A stretch of 64,000 nucleotides of DNA from Lachnospira sp. (lineage in GTDB: Bacteria; Bacillota; Clostridia; Lachnospirales; Lachnospiraceae): assembly GCA_017621205.1 (NCBI GenBank), contig JAGATQ010000040.1, forward strand, positions 81,226 through 145,225, in the 5' to 3' direction. A program made the translations under genes and the position numbers. Each line of letters starts with the position of its first letter. Positions within the stretch are counted from its first letter, which is position 1. Below, piece after piece: positions 54,614 through 64,000 of the stretch. The notes under the pieces were generated by a model that saw nothing but the letters and a program-made list of their open reading frames with translations, searched no databases and was not told the DNA's origin.

Positions 54614-56488
54614 ATGAAAAAAATTTTCACCAAAAATCTGTTTGTCTATATGCTGATTGCATTAGTGGTAGCAGTATTGGCTATTTTTAGTTTGCAAACA
54701 GTAATCACAAAGAGGAATAATACTAAGACGAGCATTGAAAAACTGAATACTGTGAACGAGAAAATGCAGAGTAATCAGCAGGAGATTGAAAAGCTGACAG
54801 AAACAATGGGAGAAAATAGTCTGGCAAAGACGAAGGCATTTGCTGATTTAATTGCCACTGACCCTTCTATGATTTCTAATAAAGCCAAGATGAATCAAGT
54901 GAAGGAGGATTTACAGGTCGAGGAACTTCATGTTATTGATGACAAGGGAATTATCACCCATAGTACGGTAGATGAATATGTAGGCTTTGATATGGGAAGC
55001 GGGGAACAGTCCGCTGCTTTCCTGGAGCTGCTTGATAAGCCGGATGAAGTTATTGTACAGGAACCACAGCAGAATGCTGCCGCAGGAATTCTCATGCAGT
55101 ATGTAGGTGTTGCCAGACAGGATGCGAAAGGACTTGTTCAGGTAGGGATACGTCCTCAGATTCTGGAGGAGATGCTGGCAGGAAATGCTATTAATGTTGT
55201 ATTGAAGGATATTGAATTTGGAAACAGTGGTTACATATTTGCAATTAATAAAGAGGATGGCACATTGGTTGCCCATAAAGATGAGGGATTAATTGGAAAG
55301 CCAGCCAAGGAGGTTGGACTTAATATAACAAAGGCGGGTTCTGGCAAAGCTAAGGTAAATGGAGTCCGGGGATACTATGTTACTAAGGAATATGATGACA
55401 ATCTGATTGGAACCTTTATGCCGTCCAGAGAGTACTATAAGGAGCGGTTGAATCAGACGGTTGTGGTATCGGTTAGTATGCTTGTGATATTTATTGTTTT
55501 ACTTGTAATGATAAACCGTTTGGTGGATCAGAAAATAGTTCTTGGAATTAATCGTATTGCAGATTCGATGCGGTCGATTGCAGAAGGAGATTTTGATGTT
55601 CAGATTCAGGAGAGTGGGAATCCAGAGTTTGAGCTGTTGAGCCAGAGTATTAACAAGATGGTAGACAGTATTCAAGGGAAGATGAGTGAGAATGATGGGC
55701 TGCTGGTACAACAGAAGCAGGATATGGAGAACAGCCTTGTGTTGATAGAAAATATCAAGAAGGTGTGTGGTAATTTGGAGCAGGTATCTAAGGAGACATT
55801 GGAGACATCCCAAGCAATCCATACAGGTACCGGAGAGCAGGAGGAAGCTGTAGATGGTCTGAAGAGGGTTATGGACAGCCTTGCTGAAGAGTTAAGCACG
55901 AGTGCAGATGTTTCTACCAAGGTTTCTTCTGATACTGAGGAGACGGTTCAGATTATGGAAGAAGGAAAAGCACAGATGAAACAGCTTGAGGCTTCCATTC
56001 AGAAGATTAGTGATACTACTGACCAAATCGGCCGGATGATTGGAGAAATCAATTCGATTGCACAGCAGACAAACATGTTATCCTTGAATGCATCTATTGA
56101 GGCGGCAAGAGCAGGAGAGACAGGAAAGGGATTTGCCGTTGTAGCAACAGAGGTCGGTGAGCTTGCTACCCGTAGCTCACAGGCAGCGAAGGAGACGAAG
56201 GATTTGGTTATGAGCTCCGTTGCAGCAGTGGAGGATGGTAGAAGAATTGCCGAAAAAACCATGGAAGTATTTGATGTTATGGCGGGAGAAATTGAGAAGG
56301 CGAGCAACAGTGTGGAGAAAATTGCTGGGATGGTACGTCAGAATGTTTCTATTGTATCTGATGCCATGGAGGGACTTGGAAGAATATCCGAGGTAGTAGA
56401 ACAGAATGTTGTGATTTCCCAAAATAGTGAACAGGCATCGCTTACGATGACAAAGGAAGCCGAGAAATTGAAAGATTTGGTGGATTAA
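54614..56488 (+). CDS. Methyl-accepting chemotaxis protein with dCache-like sensor
   Basis: A 624-residue transmembrane receptor. TM1 at about residues 8-28, an extracellular domain of about 250 residues with dCache-type features ([28 protein letters not shown]), TM2 near residues 285-305, HAMP ([16 protein letters not shown]) and the signalling domain with tip [44 protein letters not shown] precedes the ATG. The triplicated structured repeat lies just upstream. Confidence 0.95.
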   Translation: MKKIFTKNLFVYMLIALVVAVLAIFSLQTVITKRNNTKTSIEKLNTVNEKMQSNQQEIEKLTETMGENSLAKTKAFADLIATDPSMISNKAKMNQVKEDLQVEELHVIDDKGIITHSTVDEYVGFDMGSGEQSAAFLELLDKPDEVIVQEPQQNAAAGILMQYVGVARQDAKGLVQVGIRPQILEEMLAGNAINVVLKDIEFGNSGYIFAINKEDGTLVAHKDEGLIGKPAKEVGLNITKAGSGKAKVNGVRGYYVTKEYDDNLIGTFMPSREYYKERLNQTVVVSVSMLVIFIVLLVMINRLVDQKIVLGINRIADSMRSIAEGDFDVQIQESGNPEFELLSQSINKMVDSIQGKMSENDGLLVQQKQDMENSLVLIENIKKVCGNLEQVSKETLETSQAIHTGTGEQEEAVDGLKRVMDSLAEELSTSADVSTKVSSDTEETVQIMEEGKAQMKQLEASIQKISDTTDQIGRMIGEINSIAQQTNMLSLNASIEAARAGETGKGFAVVATEVGELATRSSQAAKETKDLVMSSVAAVEDGRRIAEKTMEVFDVMAGEIEKASNSVEKIAGMVRQNVSIVSDAMEGLGRISEVVEQNVVISQNSEQASLTMTKEAEKLKDLVD

Positions 56489-56538
56489 TTATTCTTTATA
56501 CACATAACCAAAGTAAATATATGGATATAAACCGATAT

Positions 56539-56598
56539 GGTAGTATTCTTTTCATACTACCAGCCATTGTAATTTCAGTGACTGGTAGTATTTTTTTA
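56539..56598 (+). terminator. Terminator with alternative pairing after the chemoreceptor
   Basis: ATACTACCAG (56554-56563) can pair with CTGGTAGTAT (56582-56591), followed by T7. The same strand also pairs with an upstream GGTAGTAT (56539-56546), giving two mutually exclusive stems. Confidence 0.7.
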
Positions 56599-56691
56599 TT
56601 TACAGATAGTAGAGAAAATGATATGATATGTGGTAGAGTTTGTCTACTATTTACAATTGTCTGATAAGAATTGTTTGTTAAGGAGGATTGG

Positions 56692-57297
56692 ATGATAGGA
56701 AAGAAAAATCGTTTTCTTCAAATACTATTATGTTTATGTATGATTCTGTTTGTTGGTTCTTCCTGTTTATTAACACCAGAGGCAAAAAAGTCAAAAAAAC
56801 CAAAGAAAAAGGTAACACAAACTGTAATGAAGGGACAATTGGCATCGCCGGAATCTATTATGCTGGGCAATAACGTTACAGTCTATTCTTCCTATATGTA
56901 TACGAATTATGAGTTAAAGCTATTGACCTGTATTATTGAAGCGGAAGCAGGTAACCAGCCATATAAAGGGAAGGTAGCGGTGGGCAATGTGGTATTGAAC
57001 CGCGTGGATAGTCCCTATCAGCCCAATAGTATAAAGGGGGTAATCTATGCACCAAACCAGTTCCAGCCGGTAAGCAATGGTGCATTTGCCCGGTATCTTA
57101 AAAGCTACAATAAGGATAGTGCTATGTTGCGTTCCTGTCAAAAGGCGGCAAAAGCAGCATTGGATGGTGTGAATTATGTGGGGGACCGGGATGGTTTTTG
57201 TACACCGGCAGCGTTTGAATCTCTTAATAGCAGATATGCGGAAGAGGGAAGCGTCTTGAAGATAGGCGGACATGTATTTTATAAGAATAAAAGATAG
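56692..57297 (+). CDS. SleB-type cell wall hydrolase (Hydrolase_2)
   Basis: A 201-residue protein with an N-terminal hydrophobic segment (about residues 8-25) and a Lys-rich linker. The C-terminal SleB/CwlJ catalytic domain has LLTCIIEAEAGNQPYKGKVAVGNVVLNRV, with the catalytic Glu in EAEAG, and ends in GGHVFYKNK. It lacks the peptidoglycan-binding domain of true SleB. Such proteins act in germination or vegetative wall turnover. Start at ATG 56692 behind AAGGAGG. Confidence 0.87.
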   Translation: MIGKKNRFLQILLCLCMILFVGSSCLLTPEAKKSKKPKKKVTQTVMKGQLASPESIMLGNNVTVYSSYMYTNYELKLLTCIIEAEAGNQPYKGKVAVGNVVLNRVDSPYQPNSIKGVIYAPNQFQPVSNGAFARYLKSYNKDSAMLRSCQKAAKAALDGVNYVGDRDGFCTPAAFESLNSRYAEEGSVLKIGGHVFYKNKR

Positions 57298-57326
57298 ATT
57301 GAAATGTAATATTTAGGAGGATAATC

Positions 57327-58997
57327 ATGGCAGAGGAAACGATGATTTCAAAAAACTTTATCGAACAGGAGATTGATAAGGATCTTAGGGAGGGTGTTTA
57401 TGATAAGGTAGTAACCCGTTTTCCACCAGAACCCAATGGTTATCTTCATATTGGACATGCCAAGTCTATATTATTAAATTATGGTTTAGCGAAGGAATAT
57501 GGTGGTACGTTCCATCTTCGTTTTGATGACACGAATCCAACAAAAGAGAAAACGGAATTTGTTGATTCTATCAAGCGGGACGTTGCCTGGCTTGGGGTGG
57601 ATTTTGAGGAAGAGCTTTATTTTGCTTCTGATTATTTTGATAAGATGTATGAGGCAGCGGTTACCTTAATTAAGAAAGGGAAGGCATATGTCTGCGATTT
57701 GACTCCGGAAGAAATAAGAGAATACCGGGGAACATTGACACAGCCGGGTAAGGATAGTCCTTATCGCAACCGTACCGTGGAGGAGAACCTTGATTTATTT
57801 GAACGGATGAAGAATGGGGAATTTGAGGATGGGAGCAAGGTGCTTCGTGCTAAGATTGATATGAGTGCAGGTAATATCAATATGCGGGACCCCATCCTTT
57901 ATCGGATTGCCAGAATGTCCCATCATAATACAGGGGACAATTGGTGCATCTATCCCATGTATGATTTTGCACATCCGATTGAGGATGCAGTCGAGGGAAT
58001 CTCGCATTCTATCTGTACCTTGGAATTTGAAGATCATCGTCCGCTCTATGAATGGGTGGTTCGCGAGGTGGGGTTCGAAAGACCGCCAAGGCAGATTGAA
58101 TTTGCTAAGTTGTATCTGACGAATGTAGTGACCGGTAAACGTTATATTAAGAAATTAGTTGAGGATGGTATTGTTGATGGGTGGGATGATCCAAGGCTGG
58201 TGTCTATTAGTGCTCTTAGGCGCCGTGGCTTTACTCCGGAATCCATTAAGATGTTTATGGAGCTTTCTGGTGTCAGTAAAGCACAAAGCTCTTCTGATTA
58301 TGCAATGCTCGAGTATTGTATCCGTGAAGATTTAAAATTAAAGCGTCCTCGTATGATGGCAGTCCTTGATCCGATTAAGCTTGTGATTGATAATTATCCA
58401 CAAGGACAGACAGAGCAGCTTTCAGTTGCTAATAATATGGAGAATCCAGAGCTCGGTGAGCGGATGGTTCCCTTTAGCGGAGAGCTTTATATTAATCGGG
58501 ATGATTTTATGATTGAACCGCCTAAGAAGTATTTCCGCTTATTTCCGGGGAATGAGGTGCGTTTGATGAATGCCTATTTTGTGACTTGTACCGGATATGA
58601 GACAGATGAGGATGGGAATGTAACGGTAGTACATGCAGACTATGATCCCGAGACGAAGAGTGGTTCCGGTTTCAATGCCCGCAAGGTAAAGGGAACCATT
58701 CATTGGGTCAATGCAGATACTGCAGTAAAAGCAGAGGTTCGGTTATACGAGAATATAGTGGATGAGGAAAAGGGAGTTTATAATAAGGAGGATGGCTCCT
58801 TGAATATCAATCCGGATTCCTTGAAAGTATTAACGGAATGTTATTTGGAACCGGCATTAAAGGATGCTAAGCCTTATGACAGCTTTCAATTTGTAAGACA
58901 GGGATTTTTCTGTGTAGATAATAAGGATTCTACCAGTGAGCATCTTGTATTTAACCGTATTGTATCACTGAAGAGTTCCTACAAACCGAATAAATAG
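57327..58997 (+). CDS. glnS: Glutaminyl-tRNA synthetase
   Basis: Class I synthetase of 556 residues, charging tRNA-Gln directly. The ATP motif is [17 protein letters not shown] near residue 30, and the [22 protein letters not shown] block is specific for GlnRS. The KMSKS-loop position reads [11 protein letters not shown] near residue 266, where other GlnRS have VMSKR; the second Lys is kept. A C-terminal anticodon-binding beta-barrel region is present. TTAGGAGGATAATC precedes the ATG. Its presence implies at least partial independence from the GatCAB route. Confidence 0.95.
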   Translation: MAEETMISKNFIEQEIDKDLREGVYDKVVTRFPPEPNGYLHIGHAKSILLNYGLAKEYGGTFHLRFDDTNPTKEKTEFVDSIKRDVAWLGVDFEEELYFASDYFDKMYEAAVTLIKKGKAYVCDLTPEEIREYRGTLTQPGKDSPYRNRTVEENLDLFERMKNGEFEDGSKVLRAKIDMSAGNINMRDPILYRIARMSHHNTGDNWCIYPMYDFAHPIEDAVEGISHSICTLEFEDHRPLYEWVVREVGFERPPRQIEFAKLYLTNVVTGKRYIKKLVEDGIVDGWDDPRLVSISALRRRGFTPESIKMFMELSGVSKAQSSSDYAMLEYCIREDLKLKRPRMMAVLDPIKLVIDNYPQGQTEQLSVANNMENPELGERMVPFSGELYINRDDFMIEPPKKYFRLFPGNEVRLMNAYFVTCTGYETDEDGNVTVVHADYDPETKSGSGFNARKVKGTIHWVNADTAVKAEVRLYENIVDEEKGVYNKEDGSLNINPDSLKVLTECYLEPALKDAKPYDSFQFVRQGFFCVDNKDSTSEHLVFNRIVSLKSSYKPNK

Positions 58998-59028
58998 TAA
59001 TAGATAATATTTAAGGAGGAGAACGGTC

Positions 59029-59874
59029 ATGGGTATTTTTTCCGGACTGGAGAAATTTGGATTTATTCAAAATGAGAATATAGAGATATATGATACAGGG
59101 AAATCAGCAGACAAGCAAGATCAGAAAGAGGAGCAATCGCATCTGGACAGCAATGTAGAAGAAAAAGATTTGCTTTTTGACAAATCACACGTTTGTCCGT
59201 TATGTGATGCTTCTTTTACGACACGGACAGTGAAAACCGGAAAAGCAAAGATTATTTCCCATGATTCTGATTTGCGGCCAAAGTATTCCCATATTGATGT
59301 GTTAAAATATGATGCGATTGTTTGCCCGGAGTGTGGTTTTGCTGCTATGAGCAGATATTTTAAGCCGGTTTCCCCCACGCAGGCAAAATGGATAAGGGAG
59401 CAGATATCATCAAATTTTCAAAGCTTTTCAATACCGAAGGATACGTACAGCTATGATGATGCGATTGCAATGCATAAGCTGGCTTTGATGTCTACGATTG
59501 TCAAGCATGGTAAAGTAAGTGAGCGGGCGTACTGTTGCTTAAAGCTTGCATGGCTCAATCGTGGTAAATGGGAAGAGTGTCAGGATGAGGATGAGAAAAA
59601 GCAGATTAAACAAGAAGAGCTTGAACTGATTGAGAAGGCGTTTGAGGGATTTTCTGATGCCTTTTCTAAAGAGGGCTTTCCAATGTGTGGCATGGATGAG
59701 CTGACAGTTACCTTTTTGGTTGCAGATTTAGCAAGACAGCTTAAGAAGTTTGATACAGCACTTCAGTGGTCGTACAAAGTAATTTCCTCTATGAATGCCA
59801 ATGAAAGAATTAAAGATAAAGCAAGGATGTTAAAAGACCAGATTTTTGAGGAACAAAAGCAGATGGGAGAATAG
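59029..59874 (+). CDS. DUF2225 zinc-ribbon protein
   Basis: A 281-residue cytosolic protein. After a charged N-terminus of about 50 residues a zinc ribbon is formed by CPLCDASF and CPECGFA, followed by helical TPR-like sequence (YDDAIAMHKLALMSTIVKHGK, AYCCLKLAWLNRGKWEE). This matches DUF2225, of unknown function. AAGGAGGAGAAC precedes the ATG. It is the first of three uncharacterised genes that are rich in Cys. Confidence 0.85.
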   Translation: MGIFSGLEKFGFIQNENIEIYDTGKSADKQDQKEEQSHLDSNVEEKDLLFDKSHVCPLCDASFTTRTVKTGKAKIISHDSDLRPKYSHIDVLKYDAIVCPECGFAAMSRYFKPVSPTQAKWIREQISSNFQSFSIPKDTYSYDDAIAMHKLALMSTIVKHGKVSERAYCCLKLAWLNRGKWEECQDEDEKKQIKQEELELIEKAFEGFSDAFSKEGFPMCGMDELTVTFLVADLARQLKKFDTALQWSYKVISSMNANERIKDKARMLKDQIFEEQKQMGE

Positions 59875-59910
59875 GTAAGATAGTAATTAAGGGAAGATGG
59901 TGAGTAAGAG

Positions 59911-60582
59911 GTGAATAAGACAGCACATAAAAAAATATATGTTGTATTAACAAGAACTGGAACAAAGGTTGCAAAGCTGATTCGTATGTATACACGCGAG
60001 CCGTATTCACATGTATCTATTTCTTTTGATGGTAATCTGGATACATTATATAGTTTTGCGAGAAGGGGGATTCATAATCCTTTGAATGCCGGCTTTATTG
60101 TGGAGCATATTGAGGAGGGCATTTTTGGCAGAGACCGGAATGTGGAATGTGCAGTGTATTGTCTGGAATTTCCGGTAGAGGATTATAACCGGATTAACCG
60201 TTTAATATATGATATGCTATGCCATAAGGAGGAATATGACTACAATTTTATGGGACTTTTCATGGCAGCAATAAATCGTCCTTGCAGCAGACCAAAGCAT
60301 TTTTTGTGTTCAGAATTTGTTGCCTATGTTTTGGGAATAGTTGGTGTTGAACTTGTGGCAAAGGATTATTCTCTCATCCATCCTGAGAATTTCAGGACGT
60401 GTCTTGACCGTTATTGTGTTTATGAGGGTAATCTTCATGATTATGTTGTAAGCAGGCGAAATTGTCCGGAGATGGATAGCCGTTCCATTGGTAAAATAGA
60501 ATATTTGAAGAATCTGCCGGCAATCGAGGGGCGGATTGCCAAGCAGGCTGGCTCGGCACGCTCTTATGAGGAATTGGCGTAG
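59911..60582 (+). CDS. Permuted papain-like (YiiX/NlpC-P60 superfamily) protein
   Basis: A 223-residue protein. The His comes first (YTREPYSHVSISF near residue 28) and the Cys later (PKHFLCSEFVAYVLG near residue 125), the circularly permuted order of the YaeF/YiiX group. No signal peptide, so it acts in the cytoplasm unless exported another way. I take GTG 59911 as start; the upstream site is weak. Role could be amide or lipid-acyl hydrolysis, not decidable here. Confidence 0.7.
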   Translation: MNKTAHKKIYVVLTRTGTKVAKLIRMYTREPYSHVSISFDGNLDTLYSFARRGIHNPLNAGFIVEHIEEGIFGRDRNVECAVYCLEFPVEDYNRINRLIYDMLCHKEEYDYNFMGLFMAAINRPCSRPKHFLCSEFVAYVLGIVGVELVAKDYSLIHPENFRTCLDRYCVYEGNLHDYVVSRRNCPEMDSRSIGKIEYLKNLPAIEGRIAKQAGSARSYEELA

Positions 60583-60607
60583 AGATAAAGAATTTAGTAT
60601 TAAAAAA

Positions 60608-60641
60608 GAGGATTATCAGTACCGTATAATCCTCTTTTTTT
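60608..60641. terminator. Bidirectional terminator
   Basis: GAGGATTAT at 60608-60616 pairs with ATAATCCTC at 60626-60634, with T8 on the + side and A6 before it, serving both convergent genes. Confidence 0.88.
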
Positions 60642-60678
60642 AATGTTGTTGGAACATATTGTTGTCAGGCAATTCCTA

Positions 60679-61401
60679 TTATTGCTGTAAAATCTGATGA
60701 TTGGTCTTGATAATCGTTCTTGGAATCGCATCCTTAGAGTTCTTCCATGGTTCATCCTGATACCGGTAGTCGTATTTGTTAATGAACCATTCCAAATCAT
60801 CATTTACCCGTTTCATGTTGGTGAAAAAGACATCGTCTAGTATCCTTAGGAAGTCCTCCAGTTCCTTGCCTTTTAGCTGGGTTGGTGCCAGGTCATAGAG
60901 CTCTGCGTAATGATAGACACAAAATCCTTTGCATTGTTTTACCTTAGAAGGAAAGGAGCTATCCTTTTTCCATAGATGAAACAGAGTATTCAGGTAGCGG
61001 TCGTAGGTATTATTAATACGGCTGCAGATAAAACAGGTGCTTTCCAATTTGGAAACATAGCTTCCTACACCAGATGGAGCAGCTGCTTTTTTAAATAATC
61101 CGTTGCTGCTTTGTGGTTTTTGATTAGAAGCTGCCTTTAAATCTTTAATCAATTTATCGGAATGGGTTTTTAAGATGAGCGCCAGTCCAAGCCGGTTTTT
61201 TTGCTCATATAAGGAGCGGATGTGATGCCTGCAAAATCCCATTTCGTCTGTCATTGCCCGGTTGTCATCCTCCATATAGCTTGGCCCCATCGTGTATTCA
61301 ATGGCGTTATCCTCCAATGATTGATACATTGCACAAATCGGACATTCGCAGTCAGTATCAAAGGCATCATTCACAGGGATGGTATATAGCTGTTCTTTCA
61401 T
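60679..61401 (-). CDS. DUF6062 family protein
   Basis: A 240-residue cytosolic protein with two Cys-rich segments: CECPICAMYQ near residue 18 with MGFCRHHIRSLY near residue 58, and CFICSRINN near residue 122 with KGFCVYHYAELY near residue 160. Each is a Cys-x2-Cys followed by a Cys-x2-His pair, a duplicated zinc-finger-like arrangement. Family DUF6062, function unknown. AAGGAGGAATTAC precedes the start. Divergent from groES. Confidence 0.8.
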   Translation of the reverse strand: MKEQLYTIPVNDAFDTDCECPICAMYQSLEDNAIEYTMGPSYMEDDNRAMTDEMGFCRHHIRSLYEQKNRLGLALILKTHSDKLIKDLKAASNQKPQSSNGLFKKAAAPSGVGSYVSKLESTCFICSRINNTYDRYLNTLFHLWKKDSSFPSKVKQCKGFCVYHYAELYDLAPTQLKGKELEDFLRILDDVFFTNMKRVNDDLEWFINKYDYRYQDEPWKNSKDAIPRTIIKTNHQILQQ

Positions 61402-61515
61402 GTAATTCCTCCTTAATTCGTGGTTGGATTGTAGAATTTATAATAAGTATACCGTACATTTTAAAGGAAAAAAAGAAAAATGTCACAAGTTTTGGAAAAT
61501 ATTTTAAAATAGGAC

Positions 61516-61544
61516 TTGATTTTTCTTCATATATTGAGTATTAT
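61516..61544 (+). promoter_or_regulatory. Promoter of groESL
   Basis: TTGATT at 61516-61521, 17-base spacer, TATTAT at 61539-61544, directly upstream of the CIRCE operator. Confidence 0.75.
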
Positions 61545-61555
61545 AGTACTAATGA

Positions 61556-61582
61556 TTAGCACTCGATTGAAGTGAGTGCTAA
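61556..61582. promoter_or_regulatory. CIRCE operator (HrcA binding site)
   Basis: Perfect TTAGCACTC (61556-61564), 9-base spacer, GAGTGCTAA (61574-61582). It overlaps the start of transcription, so HrcA would repress groESL until heat shock. Confidence 0.97.
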
Positions 61583-61618
61583 CAATGTAGTAAACAGAGA
61601 TTTAAGGAGGTCTTTATT

Positions 61619-61906
61619 ATGAATTTAAAACCATTAGGTGACAGAGTTGTTTTAAGACAATTAGCAGCAGAAGAGACGACAAAATCCGGAATTGTATTGC
61701 CGGGACAGAATAAGGAGAAGCCACAGCAGGCTGAGGTGGTTGCCGTAGGTCCGGGAGAGACGGTGGATGGTGAGCTTGTTCCTATGCAGGTTAAGGTTGG
61801 TGACAAGGTAATTTATTCCCGATTTGTTGGCAATGAGATTAAATTAGATGATGATGAGGTTATGGTAGTAAGCCAGAAGGATATTTTAGCAATTATCGAA
61901 GAGTAG
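61619..61906 (+). CDS. groES: GroES co-chaperonin
   Basis: 95-residue heptameric lid of the chaperonin. Starts MNLKPLGDRVVLRQLAAEE, mobile loop EETTKSGIVLPGQNKEKPQ, and the VGDKVIYSRFVGNEIKLD block. AAGGAGGTC precedes the ATG. Cotranscribed with groEL under CIRCE. Confidence 0.98.
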   Translation: MNLKPLGDRVVLRQLAAEETTKSGIVLPGQNKEKPQQAEVVAVGPGETVDGELVPMQVKVGDKVIYSRFVGNEIKLDDDEVMVVSQKDILAIIEE

Positions 61907-61917
61907 ATAAGCTTTAA

Positions 61918-63630
<1,713 letters not shown>

Positions 63631-63670
63631 TTGGGGGCAAATTACTTTTTGTCCTAACAGTATTATATGG

Positions 63671-63708
63671 ACGGCGGACCGGACTTGTGTTTGGACGCCG
63701 TTCTTTTT
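63671..63708 (+). terminator. Terminator of groESL
   Basis: ACGGCG at 63671-63676 pairs with CGCCGT at 63696-63701, extended by flanking G-C pairs, followed by TTCTTTTT. Confidence 0.75.
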
Positions 63709-63737
63709 ATGGGAAGAGGTTTTATGAGGAGGATTGC

Positions 63738-63785
63738 CTAGTGTACTGTATCATTTATTTTCAGCCAAACGATACAGTACACTAG
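63738..63785. repeat. 15-bp perfect inverted repeat near the window edge
   Basis: CTAGTGTACTGTATC at 63738-63752 is exactly complementary to GATACAGTACACTAG at 63771-63785, with an 18-base loop and no T-run. The remaining sequence to 64000 holds CCGCAG/CTGCGG and GGGAC/GTCCC inverted pairs and a reverse-strand open frame I cannot identify; it may be the edge of a mobile element. Confidence 0.6.
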
Positions 63786-64000
63786 ACTGTTTGAAATGTG
63801 AAAATAGCTTAATAATATTTTGGTTTGTATACAATAAAAATACACTATATTTTTTGTTCCGTTGTACAGGAATAAGGATTTCTATGATATTCCCATGGAG
63901 TAGCATATTCTGACGCAACCGCCGCAGATTCGCCATCCATGGCTCAAGCTGCGGCTTTTCGGGACGTCCAGTCCCGAAATTGCTGGTTAGCAAATGGGAA

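Noticed and set aside
63751..63993. 80-residue reverse-strand open frame at the window edge
   Set aside because: It runs through the inverted repeat, has no recognisable domain and lacks a visible ribosome binding site before its start, which is only a few bases from the edge.

Overview
The window comes from a low-to-moderate GC, endospore-forming, chemotactic member of the Clostridia, most likely family Lachnospiraceae. The evidence is the ispA-dxs-tlyA-nadK-argR-recN-spoIVB-spo0A order, a sigH-type sigma factor after cysS-mrnC-rlmB, strong AAGGAGG ribosome binding sites, DapL-type lysine synthesis, a glutaminyl-tRNA synthetase, several spore proteins and three chemoreceptors. Almost everything is chromosomal core. 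I see no prophage, CRISPR array, rRNA operon or complete insertion sequence.

Layout. 1-9.9 kb: isoprenoid, NAD kinase, arginine repressor, RecN and sporulation cluster, ending in Spo0A followed by a tandem Spo0A paralogue whose receiver has lost its phosphorylation site. 10-20 kb: glycogen synthase, two palindromic elements, a DUF4846 lipoprotein, RqcH, a metal permease, two FliD-like proteins, a transglutaminase-like protein and a HAAS protein. 20-26.4 kb: tRNA-Val and tRNA-Met, ispF, cysS, mrnC, rlmB, sigH, an HscC-type Hsp70 and tRNA-Thr. 26.5-32.5 kb: a soluble PocR chemoreceptor, tRNA-Arg, a CDF exporter behind a NiCo riboswitch, and a LytTR regulator plus GHKL kinase divergent from a chemoreceptor; kinase and receptor carry the same six-helix membrane sensor. 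32.5-38 kb: a thymidylate and folate cluster (NUDIX, thyA, folA), a SleC-like spore protein and queH. 38-45.7 kb: carAB, glnA, an ANTAR regulator and dapL. 45.8-52.8 kb: an XRE regulator, palindromic elements, a candidate small RNA, 134-bp tandem repeats, proC, dnaE and an rRNA methylase. 52.8-64 kb: a CotF-like coat protein, a PepSY lipoprotein, a triplicated 89-bp structured repeat before a chemoreceptor, a SleB-type hydrolase, glnS, three uncharacterised genes and groESL under a perfect CIRCE operator.

How the genes work together. Regulation dominates the interesting part: a pseudo-receiver Spo0A copy beside spo0A, an ANTAR antiterminator with a pseudo-receiver beside glnA, a Ni/Co riboswitch for metal export, and a kinase/chemoreceptor pair that probably reads one signal for both transcription and movement. 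carAB and glnA together link glutamine supply to carbamoyl phosphate. Five intergenic palindromes share a core loop but have arms that differ from copy to copy while staying self-complementary; they cluster in the longest gene-free gaps and look like a mobile or structure-selected repeat family.
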